A DNA stretch of 64,000 nt from an uncultured Rhizobiaceae group bacterium (GCA_947501445.1 CANMVS010000001.1:62001-126000), one strand, 5' to 3'; counted from the first letter of the stretch, positions 53,735-63,526 are shown. The notes: generated by a model not told the origin, from the letters alone. Numbers and translations: made by a program.

Positions 53735-54565
53735 TCAGTTTCTGTTCCCGGTCATATACCGCCGTGCGTCGGCATCAGGCAATGCTTCCACCGCATAGCC
53801 AAATGTTCCATGCTCACGTACTTCATGGGCTGCCCGTATAAAACCGCCCAGTGCGGCACGGGCAAATGATCCGCCAACGCTGATACGTTTCACACCGGCC
53901 TCTGCAAGTTGCGCAACAGAATAATTGGGACCGGAAAGCCCCATAACAACATTGACTGGTCGATCGAGCGCACAACATACCTGCCTAATGGCATCAAGTT
54001 CAGGCAGACCAGGTGCGTACAAAACATCAGCCCCGGCAGCTTCAAATGCTTTCAAACGTGCTATTGTATCTTCAAGATCAGGGCAACCATGCAGAAAGTT
54101 TTCGCAACGCGCTGTCAACAGGAATGGAAGATCCCTGGCAGCTTCTGCTGCTGCTGCAACCCGCTCCACGGCCAGATTAAAATCGTATATCGGCGTATCA
54201 GTCAGCCCGGTCGCATCTTCAATAGACCCGCCAACCAATCCAGTTGCGCAAGCAAGGCGGATTGTCTCAGCACACACATCAGGTGTATCGCCAAATCCAT
54301 TCTCAAGATCGGCAGATACCGGAAGGCAGGTGGCTTCAACAATTTCAGACGCATTTATTAACGCCTCATCGCGGCTGATCTCAACTTGAGAATCACACCG
54401 CCCCATGGAGAATGCCAATCCCGCAGACGTGGTTGCCAGACAATTATAACCCAGACTTTCCAGGATCATTGCTGAACCAGCATTCCACGGATTGGGAATT
54501 ACAAAAGCTCCGGGTTTCTCGTGACATGCCCGAAATTTTTGATACTTGTCTTCCTGGTTGGTCAC
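53735..54565 (-). CDS. Isocitrate lyase/PEP mutase-family enzyme
   Basis: 276 residues forming a PEP mutase-type TIM barrel: VIPNPWNAGSAMILESLGY, ATTSAGLAFSMG, PVSADLENGFGD (metal-binding Asp/Glu), GGSIEDATG, LTARCENFLHG and VVMGLSGPN, all found in the COG2513 carboxy-lyase/oxaloacetate hydrolase-like group. The KKCGH active-site Cys loop of true 2-methylisocitrate lyases is replaced here by the region around LTARCEN, so the precise reaction is open. It is a lone gene next to the prophage edge. Confidence 0.8.
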   Translation of the reverse strand: MTNQEDKYQKFRACHEKPGAFVIPNPWNAGSAMILESLGYNCLATTSAGLAFSMGRCDSQVEISRDEALINASEIVEATCLPVSADLENGFGDTPDVCAETIRLACATGLVGGSIEDATGLTDTPIYDFNLAVERVAAAAEAARDLPFLLTARCENFLHGCPDLEDTIARLKAFEAAGADVLYAPGLPELDAIRQVCCALDRPVNVVMGLSGPNYSVAQLAEAGVKRISVGGSFARAALGGFIRAAHEVREHGTFGYAVEALPDADARRYMTGNRN

Positions 54566-54655
54566 AGTTCATTCTCCTGAATTTCGAATCGACACGTTAG
54601 AACATACCATGAACGAACAACCAGACAAATCTGACTTCCAAATCGGATCGATCAT

Positions 54656-55282
54656 TCAGTAGAGATTGTCTTTTTCGTCGTCATCGACAAACTTGCTGAT
54701 CTGTTCCAGCGACATATCAGTTTCAATGCCTGTTTTTAAAGCCTGTGCCAAATTTGGCAAACCATCGAGAGACGGCCATTTCTCCTTGCGCCAAAGCCCC
54801 GAGCGAATGACCGATTTTGAGCATTGAAAGAGAACACCCTCAACATCAATGATCAGCGCAAGATGTGGTGTTTTACCGTTCAACGCCATACTTTCAAGGA
54901 GTGCCTGATCGCGGAAAATGCTGGCCTTTCCAAAAACACGGAGTGTTTCGCCCTTGCCCGGAATGAAAAATATCAGCCCGACATCCGGATTTTGCAGGAC
55001 ATTGACAAACGTATCAACACGTCTGTTGCCAGGTCGGTCTGGCACGGCAAGCCGCGTATCACTCAGAATCTTGACGAACCCGGGTGGATCCCCCTTTGGC
55101 GACACATCAGTTTTGCCTTGTGAATTGGCAGAGGCAATTACAACGAAGGGGCTACGCCGGATAAACACTTTGCTGTTTGCATTTAACTGAGGTGACACCT
55201 TTCGTTGCAACAGTTCCAAAGGTTCCTCCACAACCGCGCGCAATTGCTCTTGAGATGTAATCGCATTCTTCAGTTCTTCCAT
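54656..55282 (-). CDS. PPOX-type FMN-binding protein (MSMEG_1061-like family)
   Basis: 208 residues: a split-barrel flavoprotein with SPFVVIASANSQGKTDVSPKGDPPGFVKILSDTRLAVPDRPGNRRVDTFVNVLQNP (shown across its parts), the FMN-site signature of this family, and VGLIFFIPGKGETLRVFGKA. It probably reduces small molecules or protects from reactive compounds; no substrate is known. It is 90 bases from the lyase gene on the same strand and may be co-transcribed with it. Confidence 0.82.
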   Translation of the reverse strand: MEELKNAITSQEQLRAVVEEPLELLQRKVSPQLNANSKVFIRRSPFVVIASANSQGKTDVSPKGDPPGFVKILSDTRLAVPDRPGNRRVDTFVNVLQNPDVGLIFFIPGKGETLRVFGKASIFRDQALLESMALNGKTPHLALIIDVEGVLFQCSKSVIRSGLWRKEKWPSLDGLPNLAQALKTGIETDMSLEQISKFVDDDEKDNLY

Positions 55283-55489
55283 CGGTTACCCGTTCCTGAT
55301 ATCAACAATATGTTTCCTCTATTACTACTCCCCTTTTTGGGAACTTGCGACGAATTAGAGGTCATTTCTTAAAACCGACAATATTGCTCAACCAGTGCAC
55401 CCGCGCAAATATGAAATGCTGCATTGAGTTTTGCAGCAAAATAAGCAAGCTACATATCAGACAACAAAATCGGCACGTCAGGCAGAGCG

Positions 55490-56137
55490 ATGGAATGGAT
55501 TGAAACGCTGTGGCAAATACCTGGCATGGTAAACGATGCCCTGTGGTTTGATCCGTCCGTTTACAACACCAAACTGATGACGGATCAAAGCCGGTTTCAA
55601 TCAACACTCATCGTATTTCTGGCAGGAGCATCCCTGTTGATCGGTCAGTGTTTTGCACTGTTTCTTGTTTCTGCCTCACCGGCCGGGTTTATCATGGGTT
55701 TGATCTTCAGCGGCCTTTCACTGACTATTCGATTGGGCCTTTGGGTTACGTGTTCAGTGGCCGCTGCTGCACTATTGTTCGGTGTCGTTTCTACTCCCTG
55801 GGACCTTATTTCGGTAATATTCGTTGCTACATCACCGCTGGTATTCGGCTTTTTGGCGGTTTTGCCAAGCATCGGGATCATCATTCTTTACGGATTGTAT
55901 GGATGGACGTGCCTGACAATGATGTATGGGATGTTTTACGGTGCGCAGGTGCCTTTTCTTCCCGGTGCTGTATGCATGATAACCGGCTGGCTGGCTGTGT
56001 CCTTGCTTGAACGCATGTTCTTCACCAGGAGCAAAGCAACAAGAACAGGCGGGTTTCTTTTTGCCACCCGTCAATTGTCCCGTTATTCGTCTGACCAGAT
56101 CCTGGACTTTGTAAAACAAAAGGTTCAGGGACGATGA
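55490..56137 (+). CDS. Integral membrane protein of unknown function
   Basis: 215 residues with about five hydrophobic segments between residues 38 and 175 and a basic, Ser-rich C-terminal tail that would be cytoplasmic. No known transporter motif is seen. Its stop overlaps the start of the hydrolase gene by four bases (ATGA), so the two form an operon, and the proteins may act together at the membrane. Confidence 0.65.
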   Translation: MEWIETLWQIPGMVNDALWFDPSVYNTKLMTDQSRFQSTLIVFLAGASLLIGQCFALFLVSASPAGFIMGLIFSGLSLTIRLGLWVTCSVAAAALLFGVVSTPWDLISVIFVATSPLVFGFLAVLPSIGIIILYGLYGWTCLTMMYGMFYGAQVPFLPGAVCMITGWLAVSLLERMFFTRSKATRTGGFLFATRQLSRYSSDQILDFVKQKVQGR

Positions 56138-57135
56138 GCGAGCTGCAGCAGCTTTTGTTTGGCTTTGTTCTGGTTTTGGGTGTGACCCTGTTTGTCGCCC
56201 TCGTCACAGCACCTTTTGAAGCCATGTCATGGTGGTCACACTGGACAGCGAATCCATTGGATGCACCCGCCGCTACAGAACCTGAACAATCGCCAGTGGT
56301 GAACGCTCTGAATACGACAAAAAGTAAGGCAACAGTTTTTTACGTGACAGGCATTGGTACAATGGCCGGTGATTTTCATCCTGAGCTTGAAAAACACTTT
56401 CTTGACGAGCTGAAACGAATCCTCCCATACGTCACAGTAATTGACAATTTTTTTCCCTATTCGCCCGCGGGCATACCCTTGACCGGCCAGCGTATCTTTT
56501 CACGGTTCTGGCGGTTTTCGGGCAGGCATCGGGCATTCGTTACAAAAACACTCATTCGTCTGCGCAACATGTTCCAGGTTCTCGTCGCGGCAGACGGGCG
56601 TTACGGTCCAATTTACAGTGCCGGCACGTTTCGCACCATGAAGCAGAAACTATTGACCAGCGGGCACAGTGAGCAGTCACCGCAACCCATCATATTGCTT
56701 GGATACAGCGGTGGTGCAGAAATTTCACTGGGAGCAGGTCCATTTTTACGACCTGAGTTCAAAGGACGATTGACGCTTCTGTCGCTTGGTGGTGTCGTGT
56801 CATCACATGCGGGTGTTTCGTCTTTTGACCGCATCGTTCACATCGAGGGGTCAAAAGATCGCGTGTCGCGGCTGGGCGGTTTGATCTTTGTTCATCGCTG
56901 GCCTGTGTTTGGCAAATCGCACTGGAACCAGGCGCGAAAAAACGGCCGGATCTCCGCAATTCCAATGCCCGGCATGTCCCATAACGGACCCGGCGGCTAT
57001 CTGGATGATACGCTGGAAGACGAAGGAAAGAGCAACCTTGCCCAGACGCTCATGATCGTCAAGGAAACGGTTGATCAGGAAATCCGGTCAAGTCGCAAAG
57101 ATCCGCACGCCATCCATCCAAATTTACTGTTGTAG
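56134..57135 (+). CDS. Membrane-anchored alpha/beta-hydrolase-like protein
   Basis: 333 residues with an N-terminal membrane segment (FGFVLVLGVTLFVALVTAPF), then a hydrophilic domain with VFYVTGIGTMAGDF, a nucleophile-elbow-like ILLGYSGGAEISLGAG (Ser of GYSGG), HIEGSKDRVSR and a late MPGMSHNGPGG with His. This fits a serine hydrolase of unknown substrate held at the membrane. Coupled to the upstream membrane protein. It converges with the AI-2E transporter gene with a 12-base overlap of their ends. Confidence 0.65.
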   Translation: MSELQQLLFGFVLVLGVTLFVALVTAPFEAMSWWSHWTANPLDAPAATEPEQSPVVNALNTTKSKATVFYVTGIGTMAGDFHPELEKHFLDELKRILPYVTVIDNFFPYSPAGIPLTGQRIFSRFWRFSGRHRAFVTKTLIRLRNMFQVLVAADGRYGPIYSAGTFRTMKQKLLTSGHSEQSPQPIILLGYSGGAEISLGAGPFLRPEFKGRLTLLSLGGVVSSHAGVSSFDRIVHIEGSKDRVSRLGGLIFVHRWPVFGKSHWNQARKNGRISAIPMPGMSHNGPGGYLDDTLEDEGKSNLAQTLMIVKETVDQEIRSSRKDPHAIHPNLLL

Positions 57136-58209
57136 CTCTGCCTTGCCGGTTTTGCCGTCCTCGGCAAAATGCCCATTTTGGGACAATAAAATGGCGATGG
57201 GACGCGTCGGCTGAAATGCGGCCAGCACAATAACCACGACTGACGTCATCGGAACAGCAAGAATGGCGCCGCCGATACCCCAAAGTGCATACCACACGGT
57301 CAATGATATGAGCACGACAAATGGACTAAGGTTCATTGAGCGTCCCAGAAGCCTGGGCTCAACAACACCGCCCATGAACATTTGCGATGCTGTCAGACTT
57401 ACCAGAACAATCGCAATTGGCTGAAACGCACCAAACTGCGCAGCTGTCAGGAGAACCGGAAAGGCTACGCCCACCATGGAACCAACATAGGGAATGTAAT
57501 TGAGCACACCGATCAGGACCGCAAAGAACCCGGCGAAGTCCACGCCAATCAATCGCATACAGATATAGCTGATCACGCCCAGCAATACATTTACGACGGT
57601 CTTTACCGTCAAATACTCGCCGATGCGCTGGTTGATTGTACCAACCATATCCATGATCTGCTTGGCGTCTTTCGGTGTTGTCGCTGCCAGGACGATTTTT
57701 CGGCTGAAATGCAGCCGTTCCGCCAATAAAAAACTTGCATACAGGAATACGACAAACAGCTGCCCACCAAGCACCGATACAGATGTCACCGTCGTACTTA
57801 TGATCCTTTGAAGATCAATCTCGCCAAGCAGCAAATTTCGAATTGTCCCCCAGGATGGCTCATCATCAACACCCAACGTCTTTGCGATGTCTCCGACAAA
57901 ACCCAGCAATGTGGCCTGATACTGTGGTGCCAGTGCGATAACCTGCTGAATATTAGCGGCAAACAACAATACCAGCAGCACACCCAGCAATATGAATACA
58001 AGCAACGCAACCACATGCCTGAGCCACAAAGGTATCAGCGCGCCGATCACCGGCACGCGGCCGACACTGGTCGCCATGGTGCTCAAGACGTAAACCGATA
58101 TTATACCCGCAATAATCGGTATGAAGATCGGTTTTCCAATTCTGAGGATAAAACCCACCATGATGGCGAACGCAAGACCATAGACCAGATTTTGAAATCG
58201 GTTACGCAT
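57124..58209 (-). CDS. AI-2E family transporter (PerM-like)
   Basis: 361 residues with about eight membrane segments and the family pattern: IGKPIFIPIIAGIISVYVLS near the start, a long loop, INQRIGEYLTVKTVVNVLLGVISYICMRLIGVDFA, and GVLNYIPYVGSMVGVAFPVLL followed by the VEPRLLGRSMNLSPFVVLISLTVW block. Members export small molecules or act as Na+/H+ antiporters; the substrate here is unknown. It diverges from the FUSC gene over a 180-base region. Confidence 0.88.
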   Translation of the reverse strand: MRNRFQNLVYGLAFAIMVGFILRIGKPIFIPIIAGIISVYVLSTMATSVGRVPVIGALIPLWLRHVVALLVFILLGVLLVLLFAANIQQVIALAPQYQATLLGFVGDIAKTLGVDDEPSWGTIRNLLLGEIDLQRIISTTVTSVSVLGGQLFVVFLYASFLLAERLHFSRKIVLAATTPKDAKQIMDMVGTINQRIGEYLTVKTVVNVLLGVISYICMRLIGVDFAGFFAVLIGVLNYIPYVGSMVGVAFPVLLTAAQFGAFQPIAIVLVSLTASQMFMGGVVEPRLLGRSMNLSPFVVLISLTVWYALWGIGGAILAVPMTSVVVIVLAAFQPTRPIAILLSQNGHFAEDGKTGKAELQQ

Positions 58210-58389
58210 TGATCTGCTTCAGCCCCTGTATCATCGCCAACAACTCATCATGAAATAGACCCACAATTGCAATTAAACACAAGTCCCATACTCAGTTAAC
58301 GCCTGCGATTGTTGTAATTTCAACGCTTGTTATTGGTGACTACCATGCCTAATGATAGTTCAAATGCATGGTACAGCCGGATGCTTTGA

Positions 58390-60429
58390 ATGGCACTTAT
58401 GAAATCTGTTTTACGTGGATTTATGGCCTATGATCCAGGTGGTATCAACACTGTTCGCGGCGCGCAAATAGCGTTGGCAGCCGTTTGCGCCAGCCTCGTC
58501 ATGTACTGGTTGCACATTCATTTCAGCCGGTTCTCTGTTCCCAATCTTACCATTGTGTCGGCAGCAGCTGCCGCATACGGCTTGCTTTTTATCACCCCGG
58601 GCAACCGTTGGGCGGAATACCGCTCGTTATTGCAAAACACGGCTGTGCAACTGGCTATTCTGTCGTCTGCCATATTGGTAGGATGGAGAAACCTTGATCC
58701 AACCGGCACACTTGTTGCCGTTGCATGGGTACCCGTTATCGTTGCAGCCTTTTATGTGCGGCGATACGGTATTCGCGGCACCCAACTCGGCAATGTTGCT
58801 GCGCTGACATTCATGTTTCTGGTCATTTTGAATCCATCAAGGGAAACCGCCTATTGGATGCCGCTGGCTGTAATTGTGGGTTTTCTTTCCGCAACTGTTC
58901 TGCGCTCAATCGGATGGCGTCCATCCTCGTCAAAGGCATTCAATCGCGAAAAGCAGGCACTGCTTCAGTCATTGGGCCAACGATTGACGAAAGTTGTCCA
59001 GCAACAGGGTTACACATTCCGTGTCTGGGACTTGCGTGAACAATGGATGCGTCTTGCCAAACTCTCAAAGCTTGCAACGCACCAGAACCCTGATGGCAAA
59101 GCGCAGGTCACCGCAGATGTGGTCAAAGTGCTCAGGGTGCTTATGGCAGCACAGTTTCTTGCAGATCTGTTCGGCAAACTCACCGATCAACAGCGCCACC
59201 AACTTGTCAACACAACTGCCTTCAAACCCATTCAACAGGCAATCTCTGATGCGCTCAATGCACCAGATGATGTTGTTGCAAATGCCCACGCCATTGTCGC
59301 GGAGTTGCGCCAGACAATTGTGGGCAGCACCTCAGCACACAGCAATTCAGACGATCATCACCTGCTGCAGCTTTACTCCGGCTACCTGCATATTATTGAA
59401 ATACTGGACAGCAAACAGAATCCCGCGCCACCGATACCAGCGAAAGAAGCGAAGCCAATAGTTACAGATTGGTCCAAACGGGTCGCCAATAGACTGGCTC
59501 TGCAGGGATTGGTTGCAGCGTCCATTACAACAGCAGCTTCCATTCATTTTGAACTTCAACACGGTTATTGGGCAACACTTACCGTCGTAATGATTATGGT
59601 TGGAACCGTTGGTGCCACAACGCAAAAAATCGTAAAACGGGCGGTCGGAACTTTCATCGGCGTTATTGCCGTATTGCTTGTGCAAACTATTCCCCATTCC
59701 GACGTGTTTCAGCTTGTCACAGCCCTCATGGCCTTCGCCGCAATTTTCGCGACCCTGGAGCGCAATTACGTGTTGTCCTGCGCTCTTGTCGGCTATGCCG
59801 TTCTTGGCGGGTCACATATTCTGGGTGGATTGGGCCCTGCAGAAGAAATATCGCGCGCATATGATACTGCAATTGGTGCGGCGTGTGGACTGGCGGCTGC
59901 CTGGCTGCTTTTTCCCATTCGTACCGAGGACAGGCTCGGCGAAATGATAACCTCTCTGATTGACAAAACCGCAGCCTATATTCAATCGCTAGGCGACGCC
60001 GAACAGACGGATAGAAACAGTCTTGCCGGCATTGAGGAAAATATGGGTCAGCTGGCCGCTGCCATTCCTGAACTCGAAGTTGAGCGTATGATGAGGCTGC
60101 AGCCGCCACGATTTCTTCGTCGGCAACTTGCCTATGCGGATGCGATGACCGCACTGGCATCACACTACAGTGATACAAGAACCAAAGCGTTCAAGATTGG
60201 CTCCGGCACCCAAACACTTCAATTTATCAACACGATCCAGTCGCAGTTAAATGCATGTTTCTGCGATGTAATGGGTTTGAATGAAGCAACGTTGGAAAAA
60301 CTTCATCAGCTACCGCTTCCCGCACCCAAATCATCCACGCCACGTGAAGTACTCCTGCTTATTAATCTGCGCTATTGTGCATACCGCATGGCTTTGATGC
60401 TTTTTGAACTTAACAAACTAAAATTCTGA
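58390..60429 (+). CDS. FUSC-family membrane transporter (aromatic acid exporter-like)
   Basis: 679 residues in the duplicated FUSC layout: an N-terminal block of about six membrane segments (residues 20-180), a helical cytoplasmic region, a second block (about 375-530) starting LALQGLVAASITTAASIHFELQHGYWATLTVVMIM, which contains the conserved GYWATLT, and a helical C-terminal domain. The family includes AaeB and YccS-like exporters. No periplasmic adaptor (AaeA-like) gene is adjacent. Translation starts at ATG 58390. Confidence 0.88.
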   Translation: MALMKSVLRGFMAYDPGGINTVRGAQIALAAVCASLVMYWLHIHFSRFSVPNLTIVSAAAAAYGLLFITPGNRWAEYRSLLQNTAVQLAILSSAILVGWRNLDPTGTLVAVAWVPVIVAAFYVRRYGIRGTQLGNVAALTFMFLVILNPSRETAYWMPLAVIVGFLSATVLRSIGWRPSSSKAFNREKQALLQSLGQRLTKVVQQQGYTFRVWDLREQWMRLAKLSKLATHQNPDGKAQVTADVVKVLRVLMAAQFLADLFGKLTDQQRHQLVNTTAFKPIQQAISDALNAPDDVVANAHAIVAELRQTIVGSTSAHSNSDDHHLLQLYSGYLHIIEILDSKQNPAPPIPAKEAKPIVTDWSKRVANRLALQGLVAASITTAASIHFELQHGYWATLTVVMIMVGTVGATTQKIVKRAVGTFIGVIAVLLVQTIPHSDVFQLVTALMAFAAIFATLERNYVLSCALVGYAVLGGSHILGGLGPAEEISRAYDTAIGAACGLAAAWLLFPIRTEDRLGEMITSLIDKTAAYIQSLGDAEQTDRNSLAGIEENMGQLAAAIPELEVERMMRLQPPRFLRRQLAYADAMTALASHYSDTRTKAFKIGSGTQTLQFINTIQSQLNACFCDVMGLNEATLEKLHQLPLPAPKSSTPREVLLLINLRYCAYRMALMLFELNKLKF

Positions 60430-60610
60430 CGCGGCAAATTTTCTTCAAACAATGTCGGCAACACGGTTTTGACTGCCTTTTCAATAATTTTTGATTCCTG
60501 CAAACGGTTATTTGTATTTACATTGCAGACCAATGCAGTACCTTATGTATTACTGTATAATACCGATTCATTTCGGCTATTAATTTATTTTATTGAAAGA
60601 TGGGCTGAAG

Positions 60611-61711
60611 ATGACCCGCATTATGATTAATGAGCTCGCAGAAATGCCTCGTGTGATATTTCAATCGACAATAAAAACTGGTTGCATGGCCCTGCTGGCC
60701 AGCACAATGTTGTTTCCAGCTGCACTTGCTGCCAAAGATGTCGGCCCGACAAACCATCTCCTTGCGTTGGCCGGGTGCCCACCTTGGAAAATTATTGACG
60801 GTGATCCCGACCTGACGCGCAAAATGGCACAGTCCTGCTCCAGTGATGTACAGCTTATCGTGCCTGAGCTTCAAAAAACCATGTCCATTGATCCGGCAAA
60901 TACAAGAACTGTCCTCGATGCACAGGCGCATTATGACAATGTGGTCAGCGCGATCAAACAGCTCGCTTCAGATACAGGCCCAGGTGACAGGGTTGTTATC
61001 TATGTGAACTTCCATGGCGGCGTCATGAATTCCGTTTACAGGGGAAAAGCATCAGGTGATGAAGCCCTGGCGCTCTACACTGATAGTATTCCGGCCAATT
61101 TGGGCGATGCCACTGACGACGGCCCATGGATGTCAATGAAGGAGCTGCGTGATCTTATTGATACCATTAATGCTGAAGAGGTCGTTGTCATTCTTGAGGC
61201 ATGCGAATCCGGTGGCGGCTTTGATGATTTTCGCTACAATCTGCTGGAGCGCTACAAAGGCGGATGGAAGGGTCGCGAAGCGGTCATTTTCAGCACTTCG
61301 GCAGCCCAGGCTGCAACATTTACAGATGACAACAAAAATGGACTTTTCACATCCAGGCTCGCAGAAAATCTGTCAACCGGCAATTTCGAGAACATAACAG
61401 ACGCGGTCCGCCAATCCGGAATTGAAACACACCGAAAGGTAAGAAACCGCTGCCTTGAGGAGGATGATGTGGGCAATGGGCTGAGTTTTCTGGAAGACAG
61501 TGACGGGTATTTTGAAGGATGCACGCAGGAGCCCACAATTTACGATCCATTCGGTCTGCTGGACGACATGCAACTCGATGGCAGTTCCGAAAATTCCACT
61601 TGGCTCAAGAACTATGCAAATGCCAGGGCAGCAATGGAAAAGCATCTCAAATCCCCGGATGATCCGTTTGCCTGGACCAAAAATATTCAATCGGATCCAT
61701 TTGCAAAGTAG
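60611..61711 (+). CDS. Exported caspase-like (peptidase C14) protein
   Basis: 366 residues with a signal peptide (KTGCMALLASTMLFPAALAAKD). The catalytic dyad of the caspase fold is visible: His135 in YVNFHGGVM and Cys198 in VVVILEACESGGGF, both at the end of hydrophobic strands. Thus it should be a cysteine peptidase acting in the periplasm or at the envelope, a bacterial orthocaspase. The C-terminal 90 residues, with three further Cys, are not part of the fold. A TTG start at 60593 is possible; ATG 60611 seems better. Repeat copy 5 follows. The gene is alone, without a partner of the Ca2+ or NLR type. Confidence 0.8.
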   Translation: MTRIMINELAEMPRVIFQSTIKTGCMALLASTMLFPAALAAKDVGPTNHLLALAGCPPWKIIDGDPDLTRKMAQSCSSDVQLIVPELQKTMSIDPANTRTVLDAQAHYDNVVSAIKQLASDTGPGDRVVIYVNFHGGVMNSVYRGKASGDEALALYTDSIPANLGDATDDGPWMSMKELRDLIDTINAEEVVVILEACESGGGFDDFRYNLLERYKGGWKGREAVIFSTSAAQAATFTDDNKNGLFTSRLAENLSTGNFENITDAVRQSGIETHRKVRNRCLEEDDVGNGLSFLEDSDGYFEGCTQEPTIYDPFGLLDDMQLDGSSENSTWLKNYANARAAMEKHLKSPDDPFAWTKNIQSDPFAK

Positions 61712-61774
61712 CCAATCAATCAATGGCCCTGGACCGGCTATTTTGGCAGCTGGACACGCGCAGCGTATTTTTGT

Positions 61775-61868
61775 GGCAAAACCGTCAACGCATTGCCGAC
61801 CTGAATGCATCAACAAAATCAAAGGCCGACACCGTTGTCCCGGTTCTGACAAAACGTGAGACGGTCTG
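61775..61868 (+). repeat. Dispersed two-hairpin repeat, copy 5
   Basis: Core and right hairpin (CATCAACAAAATCAAAGGCCG to GTGAGACGG) match the other copies. In the left arm 17 extra bases separate GGCAAAACC from CTGAATGCATC. It lies between the caspase-like and ClpP-fold genes. Confidence 0.75.
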
Positions 61869-61995
61869 CTGTCACAATACGCCACTGAGGAAACCGGGAC
61901 AAACATTCAGCAAGCTGGTTTGCCGCGGATGCATTGGGGACCGAAATCTGCGGCGGCCTCAGATTTACCAGGTATAAACTGCCAATTCATCCCTG

Positions 61996-62898
61996 ATGCG
62001 CTACATTGTGGCCATGACATATTTCACGCAACATTGGATGGGGCTGCATTCTTTCGCACGGTCATTTTGGATGAATTTTGCAACGCCGCGGATCGTCTTG
62101 TGGCTTGCGCCGTTTGGCGATTGGATATCGGGGCCCCTGCCCGTTTGGGCATTCGTCCTCCTGACCTCAGCCGACATTCTGTTTTTTACATGGCAGACAA
62201 TCGGTGTTTTGCGGAGCGGGGAAAGGTATTTCGCAACCAGAGGCTCCATGGCTCCAGTCTGGGGGGCATATATCGCAATAGGCGTCGCAACGTTCGCACT
62301 GGCCGTCCAATCGTTGACGCTGTATCGCTTTACGGGAATGCCACCCGACACTGAGTTGTTCACCACCCGCATGAACAAGCAACATGCTGCACAATATTCA
62401 CTGGAAGTGTCAGCTGATGGATTGACGGCATTTCTTGACGGTACGATTGCGCTTGGGATATCGCGCAACATGGGTGCGTATTTACTGGCGCATTCAAATA
62501 TCGAAACGCTTGTGGTGACAAGCAAAGGTGGAAACATTTATGAGGCGCGTGGCCTGGCAAAAATACTCATGGACAACGACATAGGTACCCATGTGGTTGG
62601 CGAATGCAGCTCAGCCTGCACCATTGTCTATCTGGCTGGACAAACGCGCACGATGGGCCCCCTGGGCAAATTGGGCTTTCATGCCTATCGATTGGACTCA
62701 TCCACATCCATGCCAAACGTAGACATTGAAAACGAACAGGAACGCGATCGATTGTTTTTTAGCCAAAGAGCAGTGAATCAGGACTTTCTACAGAAAATCT
62801 TTACGCGATCGCACAACTCAATCTGGTTTCCCGACACCATCGAGCTTTTGACCTCTGGTGCCGTTCACAAGATATCGGACGATCCGTTCCGGCGTTGA
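61996..62898 (+). CDS. Membrane protein with ClpP/SppA-like periplasmic domain (COG3904-like)
   Basis: 300 residues: three or so membrane segments in the first 125 residues (IVLWLAPFGDWI, VWAFVLLTSADILFF, AYIAIGVATFALAVQSL), then a soluble domain of the ClpP/crotonase fold, with TLVVTSKGGNIYEARGLAKILM (oxyanion region) and VVGECSSACTIVYLAG, where the Ser of the CSSAC motif is in the place of the ClpP nucleophile. This suggests a membrane-bound serine protease of unknown target. ATG 62014 is an alternative start six codons later. No operon partner is seen. Confidence 0.75.
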   Translation: MRYIVAMTYFTQHWMGLHSFARSFWMNFATPRIVLWLAPFGDWISGPLPVWAFVLLTSADILFFTWQTIGVLRSGERYFATRGSMAPVWGAYIAIGVATFALAVQSLTLYRFTGMPPDTELFTTRMNKQHAAQYSLEVSADGLTAFLDGTIALGISRNMGAYLLAHSNIETLVVTSKGGNIYEARGLAKILMDNDIGTHVVGECSSACTIVYLAGQTRTMGPLGKLGFHAYRLDSSTSMPNVDIENEQERDRLFFSQRAVNQDFLQKIFTRSHNSIWFPDTIELLTSGAVHKISDDPFRR

Positions 62899-63070
62899 CG
62901 CCAAGGCATTGCCGTCTCCTGGCGCATTCCAATATTCGATCAGACGCGCATCTGGCTTAAAATAAAATACGCGCGCCACAATCAAGCAGCTCGCGTATCT
63001 TGGTAGTCGTACAAGTATGCCGCACTCGGTTCCGTTGAAATGCTATCCAGCCGGAAACCTGGGCAATTCC

Positions 63071-63526
63071 TTACTCGCCGCGCTTGTGACCAAGCTTCAT
63101 GTCGCGGGCCAACCTTGAGCGTTTCTCAGCATAGGCAGGTGCAACCATTGGGTAGCTGGCAGGCAAGTTCCATTTAGCCCTGTAACCTTCCGGGCTCAAG
63201 CTGTGGTAGGTCATCAAATGACGTTTGAGTGACTTGAATTTCAAGCCGCACTCAAGACAGGTAATCTGATGCTCCTGAAGAGACTTCTTGATATTGACAG
63301 CAGGCTTCTGCTGAACATCAGGTTTTGAGTCTTCTCCAACTGTTGTTGATCCCAGTGCAGAATGCACTTCGGAAATCAAATGTGGAAGGTCACTGGTCTG
63401 CACTACATTGTTACTTACATATGCTGCAACAACATCGGCAGTCAATTCTACAAGCCGGTCGTCCCGGCCCTCTTCTAGGGATTCATTCATTTTGCGCCTC
63501 ATAATTTTTTCAAGTTTACTATCCAT
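63071..63526 (-). CDS. MucR/Ros-family zinc-finger regulator
   Basis: 151 residues. N-terminal helices (DDRLVELTADVVAAYVSNN) mediate oligomerisation; the C-terminal half has the single zinc finger CLECGLKFKSLKRHLMTYH followed by the family motif SPEGYRAKWNLPASYPMVAPAYA. MucR/Ros proteins are almost restricted to alphaproteobacteria and act as H-NS-like silencers of surface polysaccharide and virulence genes by binding AT-rich DNA with T-A steps. The upstream region is very AT-rich, which fits autorepression. The zinc ligands are the two Cys and the two His of the motif. Confidence 0.95.
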   Translation of the reverse strand: MDSKLEKIMRRKMNESLEEGRDDRLVELTADVVAAYVSNNVVQTSDLPHLISEVHSALGSTTVGEDSKPDVQQKPAVNIKKSLQEHQITCLECGLKFKSLKRHLMTYHSLSPEGYRAKWNLPASYPMVAPAYAEKRSRLARDMKLGHKRGE

